DNA from: Tolumonas lignilytica
GTDB taxonomy: Bacteria; Pseudomonadota; Gammaproteobacteria; Enterobacterales; Aeromonadaceae
DNA length: 64,000 nucleotides
Direction of reading: 5' to 3'
Assembly (NCBI RefSeq): GCF_000527035.1
Contig: NZ_AZUK01000001.1
Coordinates: forward strand, 496,001 to 560,000
Below are positions 55,421 through 64,000 of the stretch, one piece after another. Numbering within the stretch: the stretch's first letter is position 1; each line of letters begins with the position of its first letter. Under the pieces are notes generated by a model. The model searched no databases and was not told where the DNA came from. It saw nothing but the letters and a program-made list of their open reading frames with translations. Position numbers and translations under genes: made by a program.

Positions 55421-57762
55421 TGGATAGTCTGGATAACGAGCTGAGGATCCGACTACTCGAAACGTTTCTAGTGGAGGCGAGTGAACATGTGGTTGCGATC
55501 AACCATGCACTCACCGCCCTGGAACAGGTTCAATCACCGGCAGAACAGCTTGAGATCATCTATCGTTGCGCCCACAGTCTGAAAGGCGGAGCTCGGATCG
55601 TCAATTTGCAATTGATTGAATATCTGTGCCAATCGCTGGAAAGCCTGCTTGCCCGCTTGCGGCAAAACCCTGGTACTCTGGATCCGGTTGTATTTCATTT
55701 ACTACATGAATCAGTTGATACCATTGAGGCCATCCTAAGTAGCGGGACACCAGAGTCGCCACCTATCGCCATCAAGAGCACCACTCTGAAATTGCGTCAG
55801 CAACTTGATGCCACCTCCTTGATTGAACAGGCCCCACCCGTCATCGAAGCGATGACACACTCGAGCGGGCACGATGCCACACAGACCAAAGTTTCTACAC
55901 AGGCCAAAACTGACACAGCCGAACCAGTGCAGAGCCAGACCGTTCATCCAGAACAGGAAACTGTCACCAGCGTAGCCGCAAAGGAAGACCTTGTATCACC
56001 TACGTCCGAGAAGCCAAATGTAGCGCCATCCAACAAGAAAATAAAAAAGCAGTATCAACAGGATACGGTCCGCATTCCGGCTTCTCGTCTGGACAATTTA
56101 TTAGTCCAGTCGGAAGAGATGCTGGCATTAAAACTGGCACTCCGACAACAGATTTTGGGGCTGAAAACCCTTCAGGAAAATCTGAACCAACTTCGCCGGG
56201 AACACACCAGCAAAACCGAACTGACTAAGGATCATATCCAACAACTTGATCGCGCGCTGATTGGGTTTGGTAAACAAGTGCAAACCCTGAAACAACACAG
56301 TGAAGAAGGGTTCCGCCAAGCTAACGGCATGATTGAACATTTGATCATGGATGCCAAATCATTGCTGATGTTTCCATTTTCTTATGTCACGGAAGGTTTT
56401 GCGCGTTCTGTTCGCGACATCGCGCGTGAGCAAAACAAAGAGGTCTCATTCCTGCTGAGTGGTGAGACGTTGGAATTAGATCGCCGGATCTTGCAGGAAC
56501 TCAAAGACCCGCTTGTTCATTTATTGCGCAACAGTATCGACCACGGCGTAGAAACCGCCATTGAACGCAGCCAACAGGGTAAATCCCCACAGGCCACCAT
56601 TTCACTGACAGTCGGCTATACCGATAATGGCAAAGCGGAAATCATTCTGTCTGATGATGGTCGCGGCTTGAACTTCCAACAAATTCGGGAAGCGGCACTC
56701 GAAAAAGGATTCATCACGCCGGAACAAAATAGCCAAATGGATGACCCGTCATTAGTGCCATTGCTCTTCCGCTCGGGTTTCTCATCACGACGTGAAGTCA
56801 GCCATTTGTCTGGGCGCGGCTTAGGGCTTGCTATTGTACAAGAGAAAGTAGAAAAACTCGGCGGCACTATTGATGTTCACTCTCAGCCAGGAAAAAGCAC
56901 CACCTTCCGACTGATCCTCCCCTTATCACTAGCATCGTTTCGTGGAATACAAATTCGCTTGGGTGAATCTCTTTTTGCGGTTCCCACTCTGAATGTCATC
57001 CGGGTATTGCGCATTCCGATACATGAGGTGCATACGGTTGAAGGCCATGAAACACTGCAACTGGACGATCGTATCATTCCGATTGTAGCCATGTCCGGCA
57101 TCTTAGGAGTATCGTCTGATCCGTACAATATGCACGATTATCGCATGTTGTTGTTGCTGGGTAATGAGCTTGAACAAATCGCGTTTGCAGTAGACGAAAT
57201 CATTGGTGAAGATGACCTACTCTTAAAACCACTCGGGCCACAGTTAATTCGTGTTCGTAATATTGCCGGCGCGACCCTATTGGGAAATGGTAATGTATTA
57301 CCTATCCTCAATGTCCGGGACTTGCTGAAATCAGCGCAAGGCGGACATGCGCAACCCATCAAGAGAAATGAGACTCCGCTTGGTAAAACTGAGCCCACTC
57401 GTCATCGTATTTTGGTGGTTGATGACTCGATTACCTCGCGTACGTTGCTTAAAAACGTGCTCGAATCTTATGGTTATGAGGTCAAAACTGCCTGCGACGG
57501 AACGGATGCGCTGACACTGCTACAAACCGAAAACTTTGATTTAGTGAGTTCCGACGTTGAAATGCCACAAATGGATGGCTTTGAATTAACTGCACACTTA
57601 CGCGCCGATGAACGTTTCGCTCGTTTACCTATTGTGCTGGTAACCAGTCTGGAATCACAAGATGATCGTCAACGGGGCGTGGAAGTGGGCGCGGATGCTT
57701 ATATTGTTAAATCCAGTTTCGATCAGAGCAATTTACTGGAAATAATCCGTAAATTCATATAA
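55420..57762 (+). CDS. Hybrid chemotaxis kinase CheA-REC (WspE-like)
   Basis: The 780-residue kinase has an HPt domain with phospho-His52 (C-A-H-S-L-K-G-G-A-R) and a linker of about 100 residues. Dimerisation helices and a HATPase domain follow (L-L-R-N-S-I-D-H-G-V, then G-R-G-L-G-L-A-I-V), then a CheW-like domain and a C-terminal receiver with phospho-acceptor D712 (S-S-D-V-E-M-P). The fused receiver and the lack of an obvious CheY-binding P2 domain match WspE and other alternative-function systems. It would phosphorylate the CheB and the GGDEF regulator encoded next. Start ATG 55420 overlaps the receptor stop (TGATG). Confidence 0.93.
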   Translation: MDSLDNELRIRLLETFLVEASEHVVAINHALTALEQVQSPAEQLEIIYRCAHSLKGGARIVNLQLIEYLCQSLESLLARLRQNPGTLDPVVFHLLHESVDTIEAILSSGTPESPPIAIKSTTLKLRQQLDATSLIEQAPPVIEAMTHSSGHDATQTKVSTQAKTDTAEPVQSQTVHPEQETVTSVAAKEDLVSPTSEKPNVAPSNKKIKKQYQQDTVRIPASRLDNLLVQSEEMLALKLALRQQILGLKTLQENLNQLRREHTSKTELTKDHIQQLDRALIGFGKQVQTLKQHSEEGFRQANGMIEHLIMDAKSLLMFPFSYVTEGFARSVRDIAREQNKEVSFLLSGETLELDRRILQELKDPLVHLLRNSIDHGVETAIERSQQGKSPQATISLTVGYTDNGKAEIILSDDGRGLNFQQIREAALEKGFITPEQNSQMDDPSLVPLLFRSGFSSRREVSHLSGRGLGLAIVQEKVEKLGGTIDVHSQPGKSTTFRLILPLSLASFRGIQIRLGESLFAVPTLNVIRVLRIPIHEVHTVEGHETLQLDDRIIPIVAMSGILGVSSDPYNMHDYRMLLLLGNELEQIAFAVDEIIGEDDLLLKPLGPQLIRVRNIAGATLLGNGNVLPILNVRDLLKSAQGGHAQPIKRNETPLGKTEPTRHRILVVDDSITSRTLLKNVLESYGYEVKTACDGTDALTLLQTENFDLVSSDVEMPQMDGFELTAHLRADERFARLPIVLVTSLESQDDRQRGVEVGADAYIVKSSFDQSNLLEIIRKFI

Positions 57763-57785
57763 TTACCAATGCGGGAAAGATAGGT

Positions 57786-58841
57786 ATGATACGAGTGCTC
57801 ATTGTCGACGATTCTGCCACGGCGGCACATCTGTTAACGAGTTTATTCGCAACAGATCCTGATTTCTCCGTTATTGGAATTGCAACTAATGGCCATGAAG
57901 CCATACAGATGGCAAGTCATCTGAAGCCAGACATCATTAGCATGGATGTGGCGATGCCCGATATGGATGGGTTTGAAGCGACCCGGCAAATTATGTCTAC
58001 TCAACCGACACCGATTGTTATTGTCAGTGCAGAACAAAATCCTGGACAAGTCAGCATGTCTTTTCGGGCATTGGAAGCCGGAGCATTGGCCGCCATCTCT
58101 AAACCCCGAGTGGCAAGTCAAGATGAGCTGGAACGCCTGCGGACCGAATTGCTGTTTACCTTCCGAGCAATGGCTGAAGTCAAGCTGGTGCGGCGGACGC
58201 AGCGTAAAACATCATCGTCATCTCAAGTAGTATCAAGTAGCAGGCTTGCACCATCGTCAGCAAAATTAGTGGTCATTGGTGCGTCAACCGGTGGGCCTCA
58301 AGCACTACAACAAATTCTGGCAAAACTGCCCCCCACATTTCCATTACCCATCGTCATTGTTCAACATATTTCTCTTGGTTTTACCGAGGGATTAGTCCGA
58401 TGGTTGAGTCTCAGTTGTCGTTTACCGATTCATATGGTGACCGATCAGCTGGTGTTGTCTGCCGGGCATGTCTATATTGCGCCGGAAGCAAAACATCTGG
58501 AGATCGCCCCAGACAAGCGGCTAAGACTCAGTACCGGAGACAAGGAACACGGTGTTTGCCCTTCTGTCTCTCACTTTTTCCGTTCCGTAGCTCAGACATA
58601 TCATTCATCTGTCATCGGAATATTGTTAAGTGGGATGGGACGGGATGGCGCCGCCGAATTAAAACTATTACATGATTTAGGCGCGACTACCATCGCACAA
58701 GACCAGGAGAGTTCGGTCGTGCATGGCATGCCCGGTGAAGCCATTAGACTCAATGGTGCCAGTTACATACTACCGGCATCTGCGATTGCTTCCATGCTTT
58801 GTGAACTTATTACCTTACCCGATACACCAATCGGATGTTAG
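57786..58841 (+). CDS. cheB: Chemotaxis methylesterase CheB (WspF-like)
   Basis: The 351-residue protein has an N-terminal receiver with D54 (I-S-M-D-V-A-M-P) and a C-terminal methylesterase with the catalytic triad S167 (G-A-S-T-G-G-P), H194 (V-Q-H-I-S) and D287 (G-M-G-R-D-G-A). It removes methyl groups added by the CheR and so resets the receptor. In Wsp systems loss of this protein locks the cyclase on. It lies 23 bp after cheA and 13 bp before the GGDEF gene. Confidence 0.95.
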   Translation: MIRVLIVDDSATAAHLLTSLFATDPDFSVIGIATNGHEAIQMASHLKPDIISMDVAMPDMDGFEATRQIMSTQPTPIVIVSAEQNPGQVSMSFRALEAGALAAISKPRVASQDELERLRTELLFTFRAMAEVKLVRRTQRKTSSSSQVVSSSRLAPSSAKLVVIGASTGGPQALQQILAKLPPTFPLPIVIVQHISLGFTEGLVRWLSLSCRLPIHMVTDQLVLSAGHVYIAPEAKHLEIAPDKRLRLSTGDKEHGVCPSVSHFFRSVAQTYHSSVIGILLSGMGRDGAAELKLLHDLGATTIAQDQESSVVHGMPGEAIRLNGASYILPASAIASMLCELITLPDTPIGC

Positions 58842-58854
58842 TTGGACTTTTCCT

Positions 58855-60456
58855 ATGTTAAACAAACACCGGGGCACCTCTATCTTAATTGTTGAAGACA
58901 GTGCCACCCAAGCGGATCAGCTAAAATTCTTCCTTGAAAAACAAGGATTTATAGCAACAATAACCAGTAATGGTCAAGAGGCACTCTCGTTTTTAGCCGA
59001 GCAATTACCCGCCATGGTGATCAGTGACATCATCATGCCGCAACTGAATGGATATGAGCTGTGTACAGCCATTCGCAGCAACCCCCGAACTGCACATTTA
59101 CCGGTCGTATTGTTGACGGCTCTTTCCAGCCCTCGGGATATTTTGCTGGCACTGGAATGCAAAGCCGATCATTTCATCACCAAGCCTTATAGCGAAGCCT
59201 ATCTCCTCTCCCGGATGGATAGCATTCTTGAAATGATCCAACTGCGTAAAAATGGGCAACTCCCGGAAGCTTCTGAATCTGACATTTATTTTCAGGGGGA
59301 ATGGTTTCATATCTCCACCGATCGACAACGCATCCTCGATTTGTTGATTTCAACTTATGAATCAATGGTATTGCGTAATTTTGAACTATTAACCGCACAA
59401 AACGAATTAAGAGAAAGTAATCTGAAACTTGAACTGGCTGTCGATGAAGCAACAACAGCCAAGCAGCAGGCACATTCCATGCTGGAAACGCTTTCTCGAC
59501 GCGACAGTGAAATTCGCAAAACAAATGAAGAATTACATCTGATACACACCATCGAATCGCTCATCAACCAAAATACCGATTGGTCTTCTTTATTCAGATT
59601 AGTCAGCGAAAAATTGTGCAATGCACAGCTTTTTGGTATTCGTGATTTTGTACAAATCCATCTGACTCAGTCCGACTTATCCGGCTTAGCAATCCCCAAC
59701 TGCCAGCAAAATGATTGTCAGCTACGCCACAGCTGTTGCCAGCATGCCGAATTGCCTTCCGTGGTGACAGAACACCCAGGCCCTGTTCTGATGCAATGCA
59801 ATCCAGACGCAGCCCCATCGGGACATCTCACCATTCCCCTGTTGGCAAAAAATAAAACGGTCGGTGTACTTTGTTGCCAAACAGAACTCGGTAATCAATT
59901 AAGCGGACGTCAAAGAGAATTATTAGGCTCATTGGGGCGGCAACTCGGCATGGCTCTGGAAAATATCCGCTTATATGAAGAAGCCCGGACGTTGTCACTC
60001 CATGACCCGTTAACCGGATTGGCTAACCGCCGCTATCTGGACATCAGTTATGACAATTTAGTGGCACGCTCAAAACGGCATTCGCAGCCATTTTCATTGA
60101 TGTTGTTGGATATCGACCATTTCAAACTGTACAACGATACCCATGGCCACAACCAGGGCGATCGAATTTTGATGCAGGTGGCCGATATTTTGCGTAGCTC
60201 AATTCGCTGTACGGATCTGGCCGTCCGTTATGGTGGTGAAGAATTTCTATTACTGATCAGTGATAGTAAAGCTGATGCAACTTATGAGCTGGCACAGCGT
60301 ATTCGGCAGCAAGTGATCAGAGAAATCGGGATCACTATTAGCATTGGGATCTCTGACTATCATACTGATGATTTGCTGGAAACATTGATCCAAAAAGCAG
60401 ATACAGCCCTGTACTATGCAAAATCACAGGGCCGAGATCGGGTAGAGATGGCATAG
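58855..60456 (+). CDS. Response regulator diguanylate cyclase REC-GAF-GGDEF (WspR position)
   Basis: The 533-residue protein has a receiver domain with E14/D15 and phospho-acceptor D58 (I-S-D-I-I-M-P), a coiled-coil linker at about 175-225, and a GAF-like domain at about 225-365. A GGDEF domain follows with G-G-E-E-F at 460-464 and an I-site R-C-T-D at 451-454. It should make c-di-GMP when phosphorylated by the CheA-type kinase. WspR has only receiver and GGDEF, so the GAF is an addition. The GAF contains a Cys/His cluster: C283, C288, H292, C294, C295, H297. The frame is open back into cheB, but the receiver fold begins at ATG 58855. Confidence 0.9.
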   Translation: MLNKHRGTSILIVEDSATQADQLKFFLEKQGFIATITSNGQEALSFLAEQLPAMVISDIIMPQLNGYELCTAIRSNPRTAHLPVVLLTALSSPRDILLALECKADHFITKPYSEAYLLSRMDSILEMIQLRKNGQLPEASESDIYFQGEWFHISTDRQRILDLLISTYESMVLRNFELLTAQNELRESNLKLELAVDEATTAKQQAHSMLETLSRRDSEIRKTNEELHLIHTIESLINQNTDWSSLFRLVSEKLCNAQLFGIRDFVQIHLTQSDLSGLAIPNCQQNDCQLRHSCCQHAELPSVVTEHPGPVLMQCNPDAAPSGHLTIPLLAKNKTVGVLCCQTELGNQLSGRQRELLGSLGRQLGMALENIRLYEEARTLSLHDPLTGLANRRYLDISYDNLVARSKRHSQPFSLMLLDIDHFKLYNDTHGHNQGDRILMQVADILRSSIRCTDLAVRYGGEEFLLLISDSKADATYELAQRIRQQVIREIGITISIGISDYHTDDLLETLIQKADTALYYAKSQGRDRVEMA

Positions 60457-60459
60457 CAT

Positions 60460-60485
60460 AAAAAACGGCGCATTTAGCGCCGTTT
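60460..60485. terminator. Bidirectional terminator between the Wsp-like operon and accA
   Basis: AAACGGCGC (60463-60471) and GCGCCGTTT (60477-60485) form a perfect 9-bp stem with an ATTTA loop. On the minus strand six T follow, so it is a strong terminator for accA. On the plus strand the tail is AAATTT, which is weaker. Confidence 0.9.
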
Positions 60486-60502
60486 AAATTTAAGCCACCG
60501 AA

Positions 60503-61459
60503 TTAACAGTAACCATTCGACATTAAGCGCTGGTACCGTTGTCTGAGCAACTCATCGGTATGCAGTGAATGCAGCTCGTTCAGATCGGTCAAAATGCGCT
60601 GTTTCAGCAAATAGGCCATTTCATCAAGATTACGATGCGCGCCACCCAGTGGCTCCGGCACTATTCCATCAATCAGCTTCAATTCTTTCAGACGTGCAGC
60701 CGTGATCCCCATTGCTTCCGCAGCAACACTCGCTTTGTCAGCGCTCTTCCACAGGATTGATGCACATCCTTCAGGAGATATCACCGAATAGGTAGAATAT
60801 TGCAGCATGTTGACACGATCGCCAACCCCAATGGCCAAGGCACCACCAGAACCGCCTTCCCCGATCACCGTACAGATCACCGGGACTTTCAAACTAGACA
60901 TCACCTTCAGGTTACGGGCAATGGCTTCCGACTGACCGCGTTCTTCCGCACCCACGCCAGGATACGCACCTGGTGTATCAATAAAGGTAATAATTGGCAT
61001 TTTAAACCGTTCAGCCATCTGCATCAGACGCAGCGCCTTACGATAGCCTTCCGGTCTTGGCATACCAAAATTGCGTTTGATTTTTTCCTGAGTGTCCCGC
61101 CCTTTCTGATGACCAATCACCATCACTGGCTGTCCATCCAGACGGGCCGTACCACCAATAATCGCTTTGTCATCAGCAAAAGCACGATCACCGGCCATTT
61201 CGTCAAATTCCGTGAAGATACGGGAAATGTAATCTGCGGTATAAGGACGTTGCGGATGACGGGCTAATTGCGATATCTGCCAAGCACCCAGATCAGAAAA
61301 CAGCTTTCTGGTCAGTTCTTCATTTTTCTTTTCCAGATGTTTAATTTCATCGGTCAGATCTACACTGCTACCCACATTCTCACTGACATGTCTCAGCTCT
61401 TCAATCTGCGCCAGCAATTCAGCGATAGGTTGTTCAAATTCCAGAAAGTTCATATTCAT
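60503..61459 (-). CDS. accA: Acetyl-CoA carboxylase carboxyltransferase subunit alpha
   Basis: The 318-residue protein is full length (E. coli 319). It has the carboxyltransferase core with [12 protein letters not shown] near residue 155 and [11 protein letters not shown] near 205, which form the carboxybiotin/acetyl-CoA site. With AccD it makes malonyl-CoA, the first step of fatty-acid synthesis. As in E. coli it follows dnaE directly (17-bp gap) on the same strand. Confidence 0.97.
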   Translation of the reverse strand: MNMNFLEFEQPIAELLAQIEELRHVSENVGSSVDLTDEIKHLEKKNEELTRKLFSDLGAWQISQLARHPQRPYTADYISRIFTEFDEMAGDRAFADDKAIIGGTARLDGQPVMVIGHQKGRDTQEKIKRNFGMPRPEGYRKALRLMQMAERFKMPIITFIDTPGAYPGVGAEERGQSEAIARNLKVMSSLKVPVICTVIGEGGSGGALAIGVGDRVNMLQYSTYSVISPEGCASILWKSADKASVAAEAMGITAARLKELKLIDGIVPEPLGGAHRNLDEMAYLLKQRILTDLNELHSLHTDELLRQRYQRLMSNGYC

Positions 61460-61476
61460 AGTTGTATCCGAAATCG

Positions 61477-64000
61477 CTACTCAAATATCAGTTCAACGCC
61501 TTGCTTACCCAAATGGGTTCGCAGCTCGTTCAGTAGTTGATCGGTTGGCGTTACTCGCCATTCGGTCCCCAACGTCAGCTGCCCCTGTACACCCGGTCTG
61601 CGATAGCAGATATGCACAGGACAAATCCCTGCACGATGAGGCGTTAATATATTGGCTAGATCCTGGATAAAACGATCTGCCATTTCAGATTGCGTGATTT
61701 TTACCCGCAATCCCCGTGCGTGACGACCACGCGCATCCTCAATATCTAACACTTCGCGGGCCGACATTTTAATGCCCCCCGCATACTCGTCAAAGCTGAT
61801 TTGACCCGTAACCACTAAAATACGGTCTTTTTGCAGCAAAGACTCATATTTTTCCAACGCTTCACTAAACAAAGTGATGTCTAAACGACCGGAACGATCA
61901 TCTAAAGTCAAAATACCCATCTTGGTGCCACGCTTGGTCATCATGACGCGAGCATTCAGTACCAATCCTGCCGCCACTGCCGGTTTATCCCGCTCAGTAG
62001 GCTGCAAATCGCATAAACGGCCGGAAGTATAATGCTTTAATTCTGTTAAGTATTGATTTATTGGATGACCAGTTAAATATAACCCGAGTGTTTCACGTTC
62101 ACCATCCAGCCATTTCTGATCGGACCACTCAGGCACATCAGAGAATGTTGGCGTGGGTAATACGCCATCCGTCGCAAATAGATCACCAAACAGATCATTT
62201 TGTCCCAGCGCGGCATCTTTTGCCTTTTGTTCAGCGGCCTTCATGGCTTCTTCCAGCGATGCCATGATGGCAGCCCGGTGCGGCCCAAGTCGATCTAAAG
62301 CGCCAGAATAGATGAGCTTCTCCATCACCCGCTTGTTCAGACGTTTGATATCGACCCGATTACAAAAATCAAACAGATCACGGAATGGCCCGCCTTCATT
62401 ACGGGCTGCAATGATTGCCTCAACCGGGCCTTCACCAACTCCTTTGACGGCACCAATGCCATACACAACTTCACCGCGCTCGTTGACAGTGAAGCGGTAT
62501 TGCCCCGTATTGACATCGGGCGGGATCAGTTTTAATCCCATGCGCTGACATTCATCCACCAGCGTCACAATCTTATCAGTATTATCCATATCAGCCGTCA
62601 TGACTGCTGCCATGAACTCTGCCGGGAAATGTGTCTTCAGCCAAAGCGTCTGATAAGAAACCAATGCATAAGCGGCAGAATGCGATTTATTGAATCCATA
62701 TCCGGCAAATTTCTCTACCAGATCGAAAATATGCATCGCCAGTTCACCATCGACGCCGTTTTTCACGGAGCCCGCTTCAAAACCAGAACGCTGTTTGGCC
62801 ATTTCTTCCGGTTTTTTCTTACCCATTGCACGACGCAGCATGTCCGCACCGCCCAGTGTATAGCCGGCTAGTGTCTGGGCAATCTGCATGACCTGTTCCT
62901 GATACAGGATAATGCCGTAGGTTGGTTCTAAGATTGGTTTCAGAGATTCATGCTGCCACTGTATATCAGGATAAGAAATTGCTTCCCGGCCATGTTTACG
63001 GTCGATGAAGTTATCTACCATCCCCGACTGCAACGGCCCCGGACGAAACAAGGCAACTAACGCGATCATGTCTTCAAAACAATCGGGCTGCAGGCGCTTG
63101 ATCAGATCCTTCATCCCACGCGATTCCAACTGGAATACCGCTGTCGTTTCTGAGTTTTTCAGGATCTTGAACGACTCGGGGTCATCGAGAGGGATCGCCG
63201 CAATATCTACCGGAGATTTACCTTCTTTGTGTAAGCGCGGATTGATCATATCCAGCGCCCACTTGATGATGGTCAGTGTACGCAAACCCAGGAAGTCAAA
63301 CTTCACTAACCCGGCATACTCAACGTCATTTTTATCAAATTGAGTAACCGGTTGTAGCCCCTGATCATCACAATATAAAGGCGCAAAATCCGTGATTTTA
63401 GTCGGAGCGATCACCACCCCACCGGCATGTTTACCTGCGTTACGAGTGACCCCTTCCAGCTTACGCGCCATGTCGATCAGCGCTTTGACTTCCTCATCCT
63501 GTTCATACAATTCAACCAGCTTCGGCTCGACGTCAAATGCTTTAGCCAGTGTCATACCGGGATCAGGTGGAATTAATTTGGAGATTCGATCCACAAAACC
63601 GTACGGATGACCCAATACGCGACCGACATCACGCACGACCGCTTTGGCCGCCATGGTACCGAAGGTAATGATCTGCGATACGGCTTCACGACCATACATC
63701 TGGGCGACGTGATCAATCACCTCGTCACGCCGATCCATACAGAAGTCGACATCAAAGTCGGGCATCGATACACGTTCAGGGTTCAGGAAACGTTCGAACA
63801 GCAAATCCAGCGCCAACGGATCAAGATCGGTAATTTTTAAGGCATAGGCCACCAAACTACCCGCACCTGAACCACGCCCCGGCCCTACCGGAATATCGTT
63901 ATCTTTCGACCATTGGATAAACTCCATCACGATCAAAAAGTAACCAGGGAACCCCATCTGGTTGATAACTTTGAGTTCAATTTCCAGCCGGTCATCATAC
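61477..64000 (-). CDS. dnaE: DNA polymerase III subunit alpha DnaE, partial (5' end outside window)
   Basis: The frame is open from the window edge to the stop at 61477, giving about 840 C-terminal residues of a protein usually near 1160. The N-terminal PHP domain and the start codon lie to the right of the window. The catalytic-palm motif P-D-F-D-V-D-F-C-M and the following R-R-D-E-V are present, as are the thumb/fingers, helix-hairpin-helix, the OB-fold region (G-R-L-D-I-T-L-F) and the C-terminal tau-binding part. It is the replicative polymerase. Gene order dnaE-accA matches E. coli. No frameshift is seen. Confidence 0.97.
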   Translation of the reverse strand, partial: YDDRLEIELKVINQMGFPGYFLIVMEFIQWSKDNDIPVGPGRGSGAGSLVAYALKITDLDPLALDLLFERFLNPERVSMPDFDVDFCMDRRDEVIDHVAQMYGREAVSQIITFGTMAAKAVVRDVGRVLGHPYGFVDRISKLIPPDPGMTLAKAFDVEPKLVELYEQDEEVKALIDMARKLEGVTRNAGKHAGGVVIAPTKITDFAPLYCDDQGLQPVTQFDKNDVEYAGLVKFDFLGLRTLTIIKWALDMINPRLHKEGKSPVDIAAIPLDDPESFKILKNSETTAVFQLESRGMKDLIKRLQPDCFEDMIALVALFRPGPLQSGMVDNFIDRKHGREAISYPDIQWQHESLKPILEPTYGIILYQEQVMQIAQTLAGYTLGGADMLRRAMGKKKPEEMAKQRSGFEAGSVKNGVDGELAMHIFDLVEKFAGYGFNKSHSAAYALVSYQTLWLKTHFPAEFMAAVMTADMDNTDKIVTLVDECQRMGLKLIPPDVNTGQYRFTVNERGEVVYGIGAVKGVGEGPVEAIIAARNEGGPFRDLFDFCNRVDIKRLNKRVMEKLIYSGALDRLGPHRAAIMASLEEAMKAAEQKAKDAALGQNDLFGDLFATDGVLPTPTFSDVPEWSDQKWLDGERETLGLYLTGHPINQYLTELKHYTSGRLCDLQPTERDKPAVAAGLVLNARVMMTKRGTKMGILTLDDRSGRLDITLFSEALEKYESLLQKDRILVVTGQISFDEYAGGIKMSAREVLDIEDARGRHARGLRVKITQSEMADRFIQDLANILTPHRAGICPVHICYRRPGVQGQLTLGTEWRVTPTDQLLNELRTHLGKQGVELIFE

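Noticed and set aside
58723..58854. Upstream extension of the REC-GAF-GGDEF gene by 44 codons
   Set aside because: It lies within the conserved end of cheB, and the receiver fold starts at ATG 58855.

Overview
The window looks like chromosomal core DNA of a gammaproteobacterium of the Aeromonadales, possibly Tolumonas or a close relative. That placement is an inference from gene order, the very long PstC and PstA permeases, a phoB-phoR-pstS arrangement and E. coli/Vibrio-like proteins throughout. Coding density is high. I see no insertion sequence, prophage, integron or CRISPR array.

Layout. Positions 1-5926 (minus strand) hold the end of a surface-polysaccharide export operon: a Wzi-type outer-membrane protein, an SLBB/Wza-type exporter, a Wzz chain-length regulator, a Gly/Ala-rich secreted protein and a YjbF/GfcB lipoprotein cut by the window edge. 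It is preceded by a JUMPStart/ops element and galE. Positions 7362-20382 are a phosphate/polyphosphate block: pstC-pstA-pstB-phoU, divergent ppk1-ppx, tadA, pstS, and phoB-phoR. Four Pho-box promoters can be read directly, each with a -10 hexamer exactly 10 bp after the box. Positions 20466-31901 hold sbcDC, a GNAT acetyltransferase, rdgC, the tRNA hydroxylase trhP with ferredoxin yfhL and a glutaredoxin, suhB, and benE with a divergent XRE-cupin regulator.

Positions 32082-44351 hold a CHASE-PAS-PAS-GGDEF diguanylate cyclase, a shikimate-dehydrogenase-like protein, a YajR-type transporter, the cytochrome bo3 operon cyoABCDE, a GAF/HD-GYP phosphodiesterase and a CNNM/CBS protein. Then come tRNA-Thr and tRNA-Phe, and a GDT1/UPF0016 manganese-exporter-type gene behind a yybP-ykoY-like manganese riboswitch. 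A CHAD (polyphosphate-binding type) protein and a one-piece fructose-family PTS IIABC follow.

Positions 48671-51145 carry a complete AmmeMemoRadiSam set (AmrS, AmrB/MEMO1, AmrA/AMMECR1), a universally conserved system of unknown biochemical role. Positions 51216-60456 carry a seven-gene Wsp-like chemosensory operon (CheW, CheR-TPR, CheW, CHASE3 receptor, CheA-REC, CheB, REC-GAF-GGDEF) expected to control cyclic di-GMP rather than flagella. The right end is accA and the 3' part of dnaE.

The strongest leads for unusual biology are the rearranged Wsp-like operon, whose output cyclase has an extra Cys/His-rich GAF domain; the AmmeMemoRadiSam locus; and the manganese riboswitch, whose P1 strand is duplicated in its expression platform. 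Polysaccharide export, three c-di-GMP enzymes and the Wsp-like pathway together suggest surface attachment as a theme, but no sequence evidence links them directly.
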